The notes beneath the pieces are model-generated. The model was not told the origin of the DNA. It searched no databases and saw only the letters and a program-made list of their open reading frames with translations. From Arenimonas caeni (lineage in GTDB: Bacteria > Pseudomonadota > Gammaproteobacteria > Xanthomonadales > Xanthomonadaceae): 64,000 nucleotides of DNA. The position numbers and the translations under genes are program-made. Every line of letters starts with the position of its first letter. Position 1 is the first letter of the stretch. The stretch lies in assembly GCF_003024235.1 (NCBI RefSeq), contig NZ_KZ679088.1:62001-126000 (forward strand), read 5' to 3'. This document shows positions 51,406 through 63,170 of the stretch, one piece after another.

Positions 51406-51939
51406 TCAGCCGGCCAGGTACTCGTCCTTCAGCCGGACGTAGTGCTTGGCGCTGTAGTAGAGCTGCTCGATTTCCTTGTCGGTGAGGTGGCGCACCGGCT
51501 TGGCCGGGTTGCCCAGCCACAGCTCGCCGGCCAGCACCTTCTTGCCCGGGGGCACCACGGCGCCGGCGCCCACGAAGCCGTGGTCCATCACCATCGCGCC
51601 GTCGAGCACGGTGGCGCCCATGCCGATGAGCACCGCGTTGCCGATGGTGCAGGCGTGGATGATGGCGCCGTGGCCGATGGTGACGTCGTCGCCGATGATC
51701 GTCGGGAAGCCGTCGGGCCGGGTGTAGGGGCCGTCGTGCGTGACGTGCACGATGGTGCCGTCCTGGATGTTGGTGCGGGCGCCGATGCGGATGTGGTTCA
51801 CGTCGCCGCGGATGACGCAGCCGGGCCAGACCGAGCTGTCCTCGCCCAGGTGCACGTCGCCGATGACGGTGGCCGCCGGGTCCACGTAGGCCCGGGCGCC
51901 GAGGGTGGGCAGGATGCCCTTGTAGGGTCGGATGTTCAT
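51406..51939 (-). CDS. Gamma-class carbonic anhydrase-like hexapeptide protein (YrdA)
   Basis: A 177-residue left-handed beta-helix protein. Hexapeptide repeats cover about residues 20-140. Metal-ligand histidines are in HVTHDGP, GHGAIIHACTIG and the following turn. It forms a trimer with zinc or iron between subunits; enzyme activity in the YrdA group varies. It ends 12 bp after the convergent aroE stop and diverges from the aldehyde dehydrogenase gene. Confidence 0.88.
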   Translation of the reverse strand: MNIRPYKGILPTLGARAYVDPAATVIGDVHLGEDSSVWPGCVIRGDVNHIRIGARTNIQDGTIVHVTHDGPYTRPDGFPTIIGDDVTIGHGAIIHACTIGNAVLIGMGATVLDGAMVMDHGFVGAGAVVPPGKKVLAGELWLGNPAKPVRHLTDKEIEQLYYSAKHYVRLKDEYLAG

Positions 51940-51945
51940 GGGGCC

Positions 51946-51981
51946 AGTTTAGCGCCCTGCCCCCCTGCCGGGGGCTAGAAT
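51946..51981. promoter_or_regulatory. Divergent -10-like hexamers for yrdA and the aldehyde dehydrogenase gene
   Basis: On the reverse strand TAAACT (51946-51951) lies 6 nt before the yrdA ATG at 51939. On the forward strand TAGAAT (51976-51981) lies 6 nt before ATG 51988. The two genes share 48 bp with no room for separate leaders. Confidence 0.4.
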
Positions 51982-51987
51982 CAGGCC

Positions 51988-53406
51988 ATGGACACCCCCG
52001 CCCACCCCGACGAAGAACTCCGCCCGCTGCTGGCCCGCCTGCGCGACGCCCACCAGCGCCAGGTGCCCGGTTACCGGCAGCGCATGGACGACCTCAAGCG
52101 GCTGGCCGAGGCCGTCCGGCGGCATCGCGACGACCTGGTGAAGGCGGTGTCGGCCGACTTCGGCCGGCGCTCGCGCCACGAGACCCTGGCCGCCGACGTG
52201 ATGGTGACGCTCGACGAGATCGCCCACCTGCGCCGCAAGTTGCGCAAGTGGATGCGGCCCGAGCGCCCGGGCGTGAACTGGGCCTTCCTGCCGGCGCGCG
52301 CCGAGGTCCGCCGGCAGCCGCTGGGCGTGGTGGGCATCGTGGCGCCGTGGAACTATCCGATCCAGCTGGCCCTGGTGCCGCTGGCCGACGCCATCGCCGC
52401 CGGCAACCACGTGATGATCAAGCCCTCGGAGCACACGCCGCGCACCTCGGCGCTGCTGGCGCGCCTGGTCGACGAAGTGTTCCCGCCCGAGCGCGTGCTG
52501 GTGGTGCAGGGGGACGCCGCGGTCGGCGCGGCCTTCAGCCGGCTGGCCTTCGACCACCTGCTCTTCACCGGTTCCACCGTGGTCGGCCGCGCCGTGATGG
52601 CCGCGGCGGCGCCCAACCTGGTGCCGGTGACGCTGGAGCTGGGCGGCAAGTCGCCGGCGCTGATTGCGCCGGGTTACCCGATCGAACACGCGGCCGAGCG
52701 CATCGCCGCCGGCAAGTGCTTCAACGCCGGCCAGACCTGCGTGGCGCCCGACTACGTGCTGGTGCCGCGGGCCCAGCGCGACGAGTTCGTGCGCGCCTGG
52801 CTGGCCGCGGTGCGGCGGCGCTACCCCTCGCTGGCCGGCAACCCCGACTACACCGCGGTGGTGAACCACCGCCAGGCCGAGCGCCTGCGCGAGTGGCTCG
52901 ACGATGCCCGCGACCGCGGCGTCAGCGTGGTGCAGCACCGCCCCGACGACCAGCCGGTGCCGCCGGGCGTGGAGGTGCTGCCGCCCACCGTGCTGCTCGA
53001 CCCGCCCGACGAGGCGAAGGTGATGCAGGAGGAGATCTTCGGCCCGCTGCTGCCGGTGAAGTCCTACGACTCGCACGACGAGGCCATCGCCTACATCCTC
53101 GGCCGCGACCGGCCGCTGGCCTTCTACCCCTTCGACCGCGACCGCGCGCGCCTGCGCCGCACGCTCGACACCGTGGTGGCCGGCAGCGTCTGCGTGAACG
53201 ACACCCTGATCCAGTTCGGCCAGCACTCCCTGCCGATCGGCGGCGTCGGCCCCAGCGGCATGGGCCAGTACCACGGCGAGTCCGGCTTCCTCACCTTCAC
53301 CAAGCGCATGCCGGTGCTCTACCAGTCGCGCCTGAACGGCATGTTCCTGTTCGACCCGCCGTTCGGGAAGCTGGCCGACTTCGTCGTCAAGTTCCTCACC
53401 CGCTGA
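51988..53406 (+). CDS. Coniferyl-aldehyde-dehydrogenase-like aldehyde dehydrogenase
   Basis: A 472-residue class 3-like ALDH. It has VGIVAPWNYPIQLALVPL, TGSTVVGRAV for NAD binding, LELGGKSPALI with Glu general base, and FNAGQTCVAPDYV with catalytic Cys. The short length and the C-terminal GMFLFDPPFGKLADFVVKF, which could touch the membrane, match CalB-type enzymes. It oxidises aliphatic or aromatic aldehydes to acids. A REP repeat follows. Confidence 0.9.
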   Translation: MDTPAHPDEELRPLLARLRDAHQRQVPGYRQRMDDLKRLAEAVRRHRDDLVKAVSADFGRRSRHETLAADVMVTLDEIAHLRRKLRKWMRPERPGVNWAFLPARAEVRRQPLGVVGIVAPWNYPIQLALVPLADAIAAGNHVMIKPSEHTPRTSALLARLVDEVFPPERVLVVQGDAAVGAAFSRLAFDHLLFTGSTVVGRAVMAAAAPNLVPVTLELGGKSPALIAPGYPIEHAAERIAAGKCFNAGQTCVAPDYVLVPRAQRDEFVRAWLAAVRRRYPSLAGNPDYTAVVNHRQAERLREWLDDARDRGVSVVQHRPDDQPVPPGVEVLPPTVLLDPPDEAKVMQEEIFGPLLPVKSYDSHDEAIAYILGRDRPLAFYPFDRDRARLRRTLDTVVAGSVCVNDTLIQFGQHSLPIGGVGPSGMGQYHGESGFLTFTKRMPVLYQSRLNGMFLFDPPFGKLADFVVKFLTR

Positions 53407-53415
53407 CCCCACCTC

Positions 53416-53505
53416 CCCCTGCAGGAGCGCCTTCAGGCGCGAAGCTCTCGTGGGAGGGCCTTCAGGCCCGAAAAGCCTTCGCGCCTGAAGGCGCTCCTGC
53501 AGGGG
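53416..53505 (+). repeat. REP-type inverted repeat with 29-bp perfect arms
   Basis: Arms at 53416-53444 and 53477-53505 are perfect complements (core gcaggagcgccttcaggcgc). They enclose a 32-bp centre with a smaller gggccttcaggccc hairpin. It is the same family as the repeat split by IS110 at 6596-6672 / 7820-7829. Confidence 0.88.
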
Positions 53506-53546
53506 CGGACATTGAAAACCCCGCGCCACGCCGCCAGATGATGCCC

Positions 53547-55592
53547 ATGGAAACCACCGACAACCCCCTGCTTTCCGACGCCGAACTGCCGGCGTTTTCC
53601 GCCATCGCCCCGGCGCACGTGAACCCCGCCGTGGACGCCGTGCTGGCCGATTTCCGGGCCGAGGTCGAGCGCCTGGTCGCCGACCCGGCCGCCCGTGACT
53701 TCGCCAGCCTGATGGCGCCGCTCGAGCGCTGGGAGGAGAAGCTGGGCCGCACTTTCTCGCCGGTCTCGCACCTGCACGGCGTGAAGGATTCGCCCGAACT
53801 TCGCGAGGCCTACTCGGCCGCGATCGAGAAGATGACCGACCACGCCACCGAGCTGGGCCAGCACCGCGGCCTGTACGCGGCGGTGAAGGCGCTGCGCGAG
53901 TCGCCGGCCTTCGCCTCGCTCGACCTGCCGCGCCGCACCCTGGTCGAAGACAGCCTGCGCGGCTTCCGGCTCAGCGGCGTGGCGCTGGAGGAGCCGGCGC
54001 GTTCGCGCTTCAAGGCCATCCAGAATGAACTGAGCAAGCTGCAGACGGAATTCGAAGAGGCCGTGCTCGACGACACCGACGCCTGGACCCGCCCGGTGTC
54101 GGAGGCCGAGCTGGCCGGCCTGCCGCCTTCGGCGCGCGACCTGCTGCGCGTGATGGCGAAGGAGAAGGGCGCGGACGGCTGGCTGGCCACGCTCAAGGGG
54201 CCGGTGGTGCAGGCCGTCCTCACCTTCGCCGACAGCCGCGCGCTGCGCGAGGAGCTCTACACCGCCTACAACACCCGCGCCTCCGACCAGGGGCCGCACG
54301 GCGGCAAGCACGACAACGGCGAGCGCATCGGCCGCATCCTGGCGCTGCGGCACGAGGCGGCGCAGCTGCTGGGCTTCGCCTCGGCGGCGCACGAGTCGCT
54401 CGAGGACAAGATGGCCGGCACGCCGGAGCGGGTCCTGGGCTTCCTGCGCGAGCTGGCGTCGAAGGCGCGGCCGGTGGCCGAGCGCGAGCTTGGCGAGCTG
54501 CGCGCGTTCGCGGCCGAAACCCTCGGCCTGGCCGACCTGCAGCCCTGGGACGTGGCCTACGCCTCGGAGAAGCTGCGCGAGTCGCGCTTCGCCTTCAGCG
54601 AGGAAGACCTCAAGCCCTACTTCCCGCTGCCGGCGGTGATGCAGGGTCTGTTCACCGTGGCCGAGCGCGTGTTCGGTATGCGCCTGGTCGAGCGCCAGGG
54701 CGTGGACACCTGGCATCCCGACGTGCATTTCTTCGACGTGGTGGACCACGACGGCACGGTGCGCGCCGGCGTCTACCTCGACCACTACGCCCGCGCCGGC
54801 AAGCGCGGCGGCGCCTGGATGGACGTGTGCCGTTCGCGCCTGCGCGACGGCGACACGGCGCACAAGCCGGTGGCCTACCTGACCTGCAATTTCCCGCCGC
54901 CCAACGACGATGCGCCGGCGCTGCTGACGCACGACGACGTGGTCACGCTCTTTCATGAGTTCGGCCACGGCATCCACCACCTGCTCACCGAGGTCGACTG
55001 GCCGAGCGTGGGCGGCATCAGCGGCGTGGAGTGGGACGCGGTGGAACTGCCGAGCCAGTTCATGGAGAACTTCGCCTGGCAGCGCGAGGCGCTGGACCTG
55101 TTCGCGAAACACTGGCAGACCGGCGAGCGCCTGCCCGACGAGCTGTACGCCAAGATGCTGCAGGCGCGGCACTTCCACGCCGGCCTGTTCCTGGTGCGGC
55201 AGCTGGAGTTCGCGCTCTACGACTTCCGACTGCACCTGGAGTTCGACCCGGCGCGCGGGCCGCGCACGCTCGAACTGCTGGGCGAGGTGCGCGACGAGGT
55301 GGCGGTGATCCTGCCGCCGGCCTGGCACCGCTTCCCGCATGCGTTCACGCACATCTTCGCCGGCGGCTATTCGGCCGGCTACTACAGCTACCTGTGGGCC
55401 GAGGTGCTCAGCGCCGATGCCTTCGCCGCCTTCGAGGAGGCCGGCGTGTTCGACGCCGCCACCGGCGCCCGCTACCGCCGCGAGATCCTCGCCGTCGGTG
55501 GTTCGCGCCCGGCGCTGGAAAGCTTCGTCGCCTTCCGCGGCCGCGAACCCGAGCCCGAAGCCCTGCTGCGCTCCTACGGTCTGGCGGCCTGA
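53547..55592 (+). CDS. prlC: Oligopeptidase A (M3 family)
   Basis: A 681-residue zinc metallopeptidase. HEFGH lies in VTLFHEFGHGIHHLL near residue 470, with the third ligand Glu about 25 residues on (GVEWDAVELPSQFMENF) and FAGGYSAGYYSYLWAEVLSADAF near the C-terminus. It degrades short peptides, including cleaved signal peptides, in the cytoplasm. The length matches E. coli OpdA. ATG 53547 is chosen; ATG 53538 and 53541 are close alternatives. Its end overlaps the acetyltransferase gene by 19 bp. Confidence 0.95.
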   Translation: METTDNPLLSDAELPAFSAIAPAHVNPAVDAVLADFRAEVERLVADPAARDFASLMAPLERWEEKLGRTFSPVSHLHGVKDSPELREAYSAAIEKMTDHATELGQHRGLYAAVKALRESPAFASLDLPRRTLVEDSLRGFRLSGVALEEPARSRFKAIQNELSKLQTEFEEAVLDDTDAWTRPVSEAELAGLPPSARDLLRVMAKEKGADGWLATLKGPVVQAVLTFADSRALREELYTAYNTRASDQGPHGGKHDNGERIGRILALRHEAAQLLGFASAAHESLEDKMAGTPERVLGFLRELASKARPVAERELGELRAFAAETLGLADLQPWDVAYASEKLRESRFAFSEEDLKPYFPLPAVMQGLFTVAERVFGMRLVERQGVDTWHPDVHFFDVVDHDGTVRAGVYLDHYARAGKRGGAWMDVCRSRLRDGDTAHKPVAYLTCNFPPPNDDAPALLTHDDVVTLFHEFGHGIHHLLTEVDWPSVGGISGVEWDAVELPSQFMENFAWQREALDLFAKHWQTGERLPDELYAKMLQARHFHAGLFLVRQLEFALYDFRLHLEFDPARGPRTLELLGEVRDEVAVILPPAWHRFPHAFTHIFAGGYSAGYYSYLWAEVLSADAFAAFEEAGVFDAATGARYRREILAVGGSRPALESFVAFRGREPEPEALLRSYGLAA

Positions 55593-56056
55593 GGCCGCCA
55601 GATCATGTAGACATCGGCGCGGGCGTAATGCGAGCCGGGCTTGATGCCCGGCTGCAGCTCGAAGCCCATGCTTTCGTAAAGCCGCAGCGCGGTCTTGAGC
55701 TTGCTGCTCGATTCCAGGAACAGCTCGCGCCCGCCCGTCTCGCGGAAGCCATCGATGGCCGCCGCCAGCAGCCTGCGGCCGATCCCCTTGCCCTGGTGGC
55801 CGGCGGTGACGCCCATCTTGGTCAGCTCCCAGCTGCCCGGCGCGTCGGGCATCAGCGCGCAGGTGCCCACGACCTCGTCGCCGACCAGCGCGAACCAGAT
55901 GCGGCCGCCCTTGCCCAGGATGTGGGTCTCGGGATTGCTCAGCACCTCGTGGTCGAAGGGTTCGATCGCGTGGTACTTCTCCAGCCACTCGGCATTGAGC
56001 CGGTGGAAATGCCCGCGCAGCTCCGGCGCGAAGGGAACGATCCGAACGGTATCCAT
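55574..56056 (-). CDS. GNAT-family N-acetyltransferase
   Basis: A 160-residue acetyltransferase. The acetyl-CoA motif is TAGHQGKGIGRRLLAAAI (Q/RxxGxG/A) near residue 90, and motif B is LKTALRLYESMGFELQP. The substrate is unknown. It is convergent with prlC and overlaps its 3' end by 19 bp. ATG 56056 is chosen; GTG 56065 is in frame. Confidence 0.85.
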   Translation of the reverse strand: MDTVRIVPFAPELRGHFHRLNAEWLEKYHAIEPFDHEVLSNPETHILGKGGRIWFALVGDEVVGTCALMPDAPGSWELTKMGVTAGHQGKGIGRRLLAAAIDGFRETGGRELFLESSSKLKTALRLYESMGFELQPGIKPGSHYARADVYMIWRPQAARP

Positions 56057-56150
56057 GAATGCCACGGCAGGGAGGGGTCGGTAAACATTATCGCTTCAAG
56101 CGCCCGATTCAATCGGTGATGTCCTCCGGCCCCATTTAAGATGGCGGGGC

Positions 56151-57581
56151 ATGCAGTCCTCGCGCCGCCTTCCCCTGATCGTCGCCACGGCCCTGTTCAT
56201 CGAGAACATGGACTCGACGGCGATCGCCACGTCCCTGCCGGCGATCGCGGCCGACCTGGGCACCGAGCCGATCGCGCTCAAGCTCGCGCTCACGGCCTAC
56301 CTGCTGGCGCTGGCCGTGTTCATCCCGGTCAGTGGCTGGGTGGCCGACCGCTTCGGCGCCAAACGCACCTTCATGCTGGCCATCGGCGTGTTCCTGCTTG
56401 GCTCGCTGGCCTGCGCCGCCAGCGCGACGCTGGGCCAGCTGGTGGCGGCCCGCTTCCTGCAGGGCCTGGGCGGCGCGCTGATGGTGCCGGTGGGCCGGCT
56501 GGTGCTGCTGCGCACGATCCCCAAGCACGAGCTGGTGCAGGCCCTGAGCTGGCTCACCATCCCGGCCCTGGTCGCGCCCATCCTCGGCCCGCCCATCGGC
56601 GGTTTCATCGCCACCTACAGCGACTGGCGCTGGATCTTCCTGATCAACCTGCCGATCGGCGTGGTCGGCATCTTCCTGGCCTGGCGCTTCGTGCCCGACC
56701 TGCGCGAGGACGTGAAACCGCTGGACTGGACCGGCTTCGCATACTCCGGCCTGGGGCTGGCGCTGGCGCTGTTCGGCTTCTCGACGCTGGGTCGCCACCT
56801 CGTGGCCACGCCGGTGGCGGTGGGCTGCCTGGTGCTGGGCCTGGCCGGCATGGCCGCCTACGTCCGGCATGCGCGCCGGCACCCGCATCCGCTGATCGAC
56901 CTGCAGCTGTTGCGCCTGGTGACCCTGCGCGCCGGCGTGCTCGGCGGGTTGCTGTTCCGGGTCGGCATCGGCGCCACGCCCTTCCTGCTGCCGCTGATGC
57001 TGCAGCTGGGCTTCGGCATGACGCCGCTGGCGTCCGGCCTGCTCACTTTCTTCTCGGCGGTCGGCGCGATGTTCATGAAGACCCTGGCGGCGCGCATCCT
57101 GCGGCGCTTCGGCTTCCGCCGCGTGCTGTGGATCAACGCCCTGCTGGCCTCGGCCATGCTCGCCGGCTTCGGCCTGTTCCGCATCGACACGCCGCACTGG
57201 CTGATCATCGGCGTGCTGCTGGTGTCGGGCTGCTTCCGCTCGCTGCAGTTCACCAGCCTCAACGCGATCACCTACGCGGAAGTGGACCAGGGCCGCATGG
57301 GCCAGGCCTCGGCGCTGTCGGGAATGATGCAGCAGTTCTCGCTGGCGCTGGGCGTGGCGGTGGGCGGCTACGCGCTGCAGCTGGCCGGCGCCTTCACCGG
57401 CGAGGACTACGCCAACGCGGCGAACTTCGGCTGGGCTTTCCTCACCGTCGGCCTGATCTCGGCGATGTCGGCCTGGGTGATGTTCCGCCTGCCGCAAGAC
57501 GCCGGCGCCGAAATGGCCGGCCGCGCCCAGGACGGCAAGGAAGTCGCCGAACCCAAGGCCGCCCAGCGCCCCGCGACGTAG
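56151..57581 (+). CDS. DHA2-family MFS multidrug transporter (14 helices)
   Basis: A 476-residue proton antiporter with about 14 membrane helices. It has the A-motif GWVADRFGAKRTF between helices 2 and 3, GPPIGGFIATYSDWRWIFLINLPIG for the antiporter motif C and D regions, and no lactose-type features. The family exports drugs, dyes or organic solvents. No TetR or MarR regulator is adjacent. It ends at a perfect hairpin shared with the convergent threonine-aldolase gene. Confidence 0.9.
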   Translation: MQSSRRLPLIVATALFIENMDSTAIATSLPAIAADLGTEPIALKLALTAYLLALAVFIPVSGWVADRFGAKRTFMLAIGVFLLGSLACAASATLGQLVAARFLQGLGGALMVPVGRLVLLRTIPKHELVQALSWLTIPALVAPILGPPIGGFIATYSDWRWIFLINLPIGVVGIFLAWRFVPDLREDVKPLDWTGFAYSGLGLALALFGFSTLGRHLVATPVAVGCLVLGLAGMAAYVRHARRHPHPLIDLQLLRLVTLRAGVLGGLLFRVGIGATPFLLPLMLQLGFGMTPLASGLLTFFSAVGAMFMKTLAARILRRFGFRRVLWINALLASAMLAGFGLFRIDTPHWLIIGVLLVSGCFRSLQFTSLNAITYAEVDQGRMGQASALSGMMQQFSLALGVAVGGYALQLAGAFTGEDYANAANFGWAFLTVGLISAMSAWVMFRLPQDAGAEMAGRAQDGKEVAEPKAAQRPAT

Positions 57582-57589
57582 GCAAGGCA

Positions 57590-57632
57590 GGGGTCGGAGG
57601 TAATTTGCCCGAGGCAAATTACCTCCGACCCC
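57590..57632. repeat. Perfect 20-bp-arm hairpin between convergent genes
   Basis: ggggtcggaggtaatttgcc (57590-57609), cga, and its exact complement (57613-57632). The outer 11 bases are identical to the repeat at 16420. It likely works as a two-way transcription stop. Confidence 0.9.
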
Positions 57633-58648
57633 TAGGCGAAGTAGCTGCGGAAGGCGGCGATCGTGCGTTCGATGCCGGCGTCGTCGATGTCCAGGTGCGT
57701 CACCAGCCGGATGCGCGGGCCGCGGCCGACGGAAATGCGCACGCCGCGCGACTCCAGGTGTTTGGCGAGCCCGCCATGGCGGCCATCGGGCACGGAGACG
57801 AACAGGATGTTGGTGAACGCGCCCTCGACCACGAGGCCGGGGATCGCCCGCAGTGCCGCCGCGAGTTCGGCGGCCCGGCGATGGTCCTCAGCCAGGCGGG
57901 CCACGTGGTGGTCGAGCGCATGCTGGCCCATCGCGGCCAGCAGCCCCGCCTGCCGCCAGCCGCCGCCCAGCACCTTGCGCCAGCGCCGTGCCGTGTCCAC
58001 CACCTTGCGCGAACCGGCCAGCACCGAACCCACCGGTGCACCGAGGCCCTTGGACAGGCACACCGAGACCGAGTCGAAATGCCCGGCGATCTGCGCCGCC
58101 GGCACGCCGCAGGCCACGGCGGCGTTGTAGAGCCGCGCGCCATCGAGGTGGAAGGCCAGGCCGCGCTCGCGCGCGAAGGCGCCGGCGGCTGCAAGGTAGT
58201 CCAGCGGCAGCGGCCGGCCGTGCCAGGTGTTCTCCAGCGCCAGCAGGCGCGTGCGGGCGAAGTGCGGGTCGCCGGCGGGCTTGATCGCGGCCGCCACGGC
58301 GTCCAGCGGCAGCGTGCCGTCGGCCGCATGCACGATCGGCTGCGGCTGGATCGAGCCCAGCACCGCCGCGCCGCCGCCTTCGTACTTGTAGGTGTGCGCG
58401 TCCATGCCCACCAGGTACTCGTCGCCGCGCTCGCAGTGCGCCATCAGCGCCAGCAGGTTCGACTGGGTGCCGCTGGGCACGAACAGCGCCGCCTCGAAGC
58501 CCAGCTCGGCGGCCACCCGGTCCTGCAGGGCGTTCACGCTCGGGTCGTCGCCCATCACGTCGTCGCCGACCGCGGCGCGCAGCCCTGCTTCGCGCATGGC
58601 CGGCGTGGGCTGGGTAACGGTGTCGCTGCGAAGATCAACCCACTGCAT
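57632..58648 (-). CDS. ltaE: Low-specificity L-threonine aldolase
   Basis: A 338-residue PLP enzyme. It starts LRSDTVTQPTPAMREAGLRA and has HLDGARLYNAAV, SVCLSKGLGAPVGS with the PLP lysine, and a C-terminal THLDIDDAGIERTIAAF. It cleaves L-threonine or L-allo-threonine to glycine and acetaldehyde. Length and motifs are complete. Its stop touches the hairpin downstream. Confidence 0.92.
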   Translation of the reverse strand: MQWVDLRSDTVTQPTPAMREAGLRAAVGDDVMGDDPSVNALQDRVAAELGFEAALFVPSGTQSNLLALMAHCERGDEYLVGMDAHTYKYEGGGAAVLGSIQPQPIVHAADGTLPLDAVAAAIKPAGDPHFARTRLLALENTWHGRPLPLDYLAAAGAFARERGLAFHLDGARLYNAAVACGVPAAQIAGHFDSVSVCLSKGLGAPVGSVLAGSRKVVDTARRWRKVLGGGWRQAGLLAAMGQHALDHHVARLAEDHRRAAELAAALRAIPGLVVEGAFTNILFVSVPDGRHGGLAKHLESRGVRISVGRGPRIRLVTHLDIDDAGIERTIAAFRSYFA

Positions 58649-58666
58649 CGGCCTTGCGCTCCCGGA

Positions 58667-59203
58667 TCAGGTCATCCGGCGTAGCGTATCGTCACGGCGC
58701 ACGAAGTGGTGGTACAGCGCCGCCAGCACGTGCAGGCCGACCACCCAGTAGAACGCGCTGCCGACGAGTTTGTGGATGTCCTCGATCCGGTGCGCCAGGG
58801 CTTCGTCCGGCGCCATCAGCGCCGGCAGGGCGACCTGGGTGAAGGGAAGCAGGATGTCCTTGCCGTCGGTCCAGGCGGTCATCAGGCCCAGCACGGGCTG
58901 CGCCACCAGCATCGCGTAGAGCAGCAGGTGCAGGGCCTTGGCCGGCAGCGCCTGCCAGGCCGGCAGCGCCGGCGACACCGCGGGCGCCGGCCGCGAGAAG
59001 GCCAGCAGCAGGCGCGGCAGCATCAGCGCCAGGATGGCAATGCCGGCCCAGAAATGCGCCTGCGCCATGGCCGCGCGCTCGGCGGTGCCGCGGTCGAAGT
59101 TCTCCCGACCCTCGATGAATACGAAGGCCAGCACCAGCATTACGCCAATGCCCCAGTGCAGGGCGCGGCGTGAGGGGGCATAGCGGGGGCGCGACGTGGC
59201 CAT
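58667..59203 (-). CDS. Cytochrome b561-type membrane protein (second copy)
   Basis: A 178-residue four-helix protein. Haem histidines lie in RALHWGIGVML, AQAHFWAGIAIL, LHLLLYAMLV and EDIHKLVGSAFYWVVGLHVLAALYHHFV. It is the YceJ/CybB type. It ends 18 bp before the ltaE start in the same direction, so cotranscription is possible. No partner YceI gene is in the window. ATG 59203 is chosen over an in-frame start 27 bp upstream. Confidence 0.88.
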   Translation of the reverse strand: MATSRPRYAPSRRALHWGIGVMLVLAFVFIEGRENFDRGTAERAAMAQAHFWAGIAILALMLPRLLLAFSRPAPAVSPALPAWQALPAKALHLLLYAMLVAQPVLGLMTAWTDGKDILLPFTQVALPALMAPDEALAHRIEDIHKLVGSAFYWVVGLHVLAALYHHFVRRDDTLRRMT

Positions 59204-59310
59204 GGCGGGACTCCGGGTGGGCTGGGCCAAGATTGCGCCTAAGCTGGCGCGCTGCCCTGACCGCCGTCAAGCGTTCGCCGCGATGCGCGCGAACGGTTAG
59301 CATTCGCGCC

Positions 59311-60090
59311 ATGGACACCACCACGATCGCCAGCTGGAACGTCAATTCGCTCAACGTGCGCCTGCCGCACCTGGAGGAATGGCTCAAGCTGCGCCAGCCC
59401 GACATCGTCGGCCTGCAGGAAACCAAGCTCGAGGACAGCCGCTTCCCCGATTCCGTGCTGGCCGGGCTGGGCTACCGCAGCGTGTTCGCGGGCCAGAAGA
59501 CCTACAACGGCGTGGCCATCCTCGCGCGCGAGGCGCCGGCGGACGTGCAGGTGGGCATCCCGGGTTTCGAGGATGAGCAAAAGCGCGTCATCGCGGCCAC
59601 CGTGGGCGACCTGCGCATCGTCAACCTGTACGTGGTCAACGGCCAGGACGTGGGCACCGAGAAGTACGACTACAAGCTGCGCTGGCTCGAGGCCGTGCAT
59701 GGGTGGCTGGCCGAAGAGATCAAGGCGCATCCGCGCCTGGTGGTGATGGGCGACTTCAACATCGCGCCCGACGACCGCGACGTGCACGACCCGGCCGTGT
59801 GGAACGACGCGTCCATCCTCACCTCCACCGCCGAGCGCGCCGCGCTGCGCCGCCTGCTCGACCTGGGCCTGCACGACAGCTACCGCCTGCATCACGCCGA
59901 CGGCGGCGTGTTCAGCTGGTGGGACTACCGTGCGGCCGGTTTCCGCCGCAACCTTGGCCTGCGCATCGACCTGTGCCTGGTCTCCGACGCCCTGCGCGAA
60001 CGCTGCACCGGCGCCGAGATCGACCGCGAGCCGCGCACCTGGGAGCGGCCGAGCGACCATGCGCCGGCGTTGGTGCACCTGGCGAAATAA
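59311..60090 (+). CDS. xthA: Exonuclease III (AP endonuclease)
   Basis: A 259-residue EEP-fold enzyme. It has IASWNVNSLNVRLPHL, LQETKLED with Glu metal ligand, VVMGDFNIAPDDRDVHDP, and RPSDHAPAL with catalytic His. It cuts at abasic sites and trims 3' ends in base-excision repair. A TAGCAT hexamer lies 7 nt before the ATG. A long palindrome follows the stop. Confidence 0.94.
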   Translation: MDTTTIASWNVNSLNVRLPHLEEWLKLRQPDIVGLQETKLEDSRFPDSVLAGLGYRSVFAGQKTYNGVAILAREAPADVQVGIPGFEDEQKRVIAATVGDLRIVNLYVVNGQDVGTEKYDYKLRWLEAVHGWLAEEIKAHPRLVVMGDFNIAPDDRDVHDPAVWNDASILTSTAERAALRRLLDLGLHDSYRLHHADGGVFSWWDYRAAGFRRNLGLRIDLCLVSDALRERCTGAEIDREPRTWERPSDHAPALVHLAK

Positions 60091-60100
60091 ACCCGGGATC

Positions 60101-60179
60101 GGGGACAGGTACATTTTTCGGGCCGGGGTCTTGGGCGCATCGCGCCCAAGACCCCGGCCCGAAAAATGTACCTGTCCCC
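60101..60179. repeat. 79-bp perfect palindrome (38-bp arms, 3-nt loop)
   Basis: The left arm (60101-60138) begins ggggacaggtacatttttcg and ends cttgggcgc. The right arm (60142-60179) is its exact complement. It fills the gap between the convergent xthA and peptidase genes. The outer motif ggggacaggtacatttt matches a widespread REP type linked to REP-associated transposases. Confidence 0.95.
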
Positions 60180-60182
60180 TGC

Positions 60183-63170
<2,988 letters not shown>

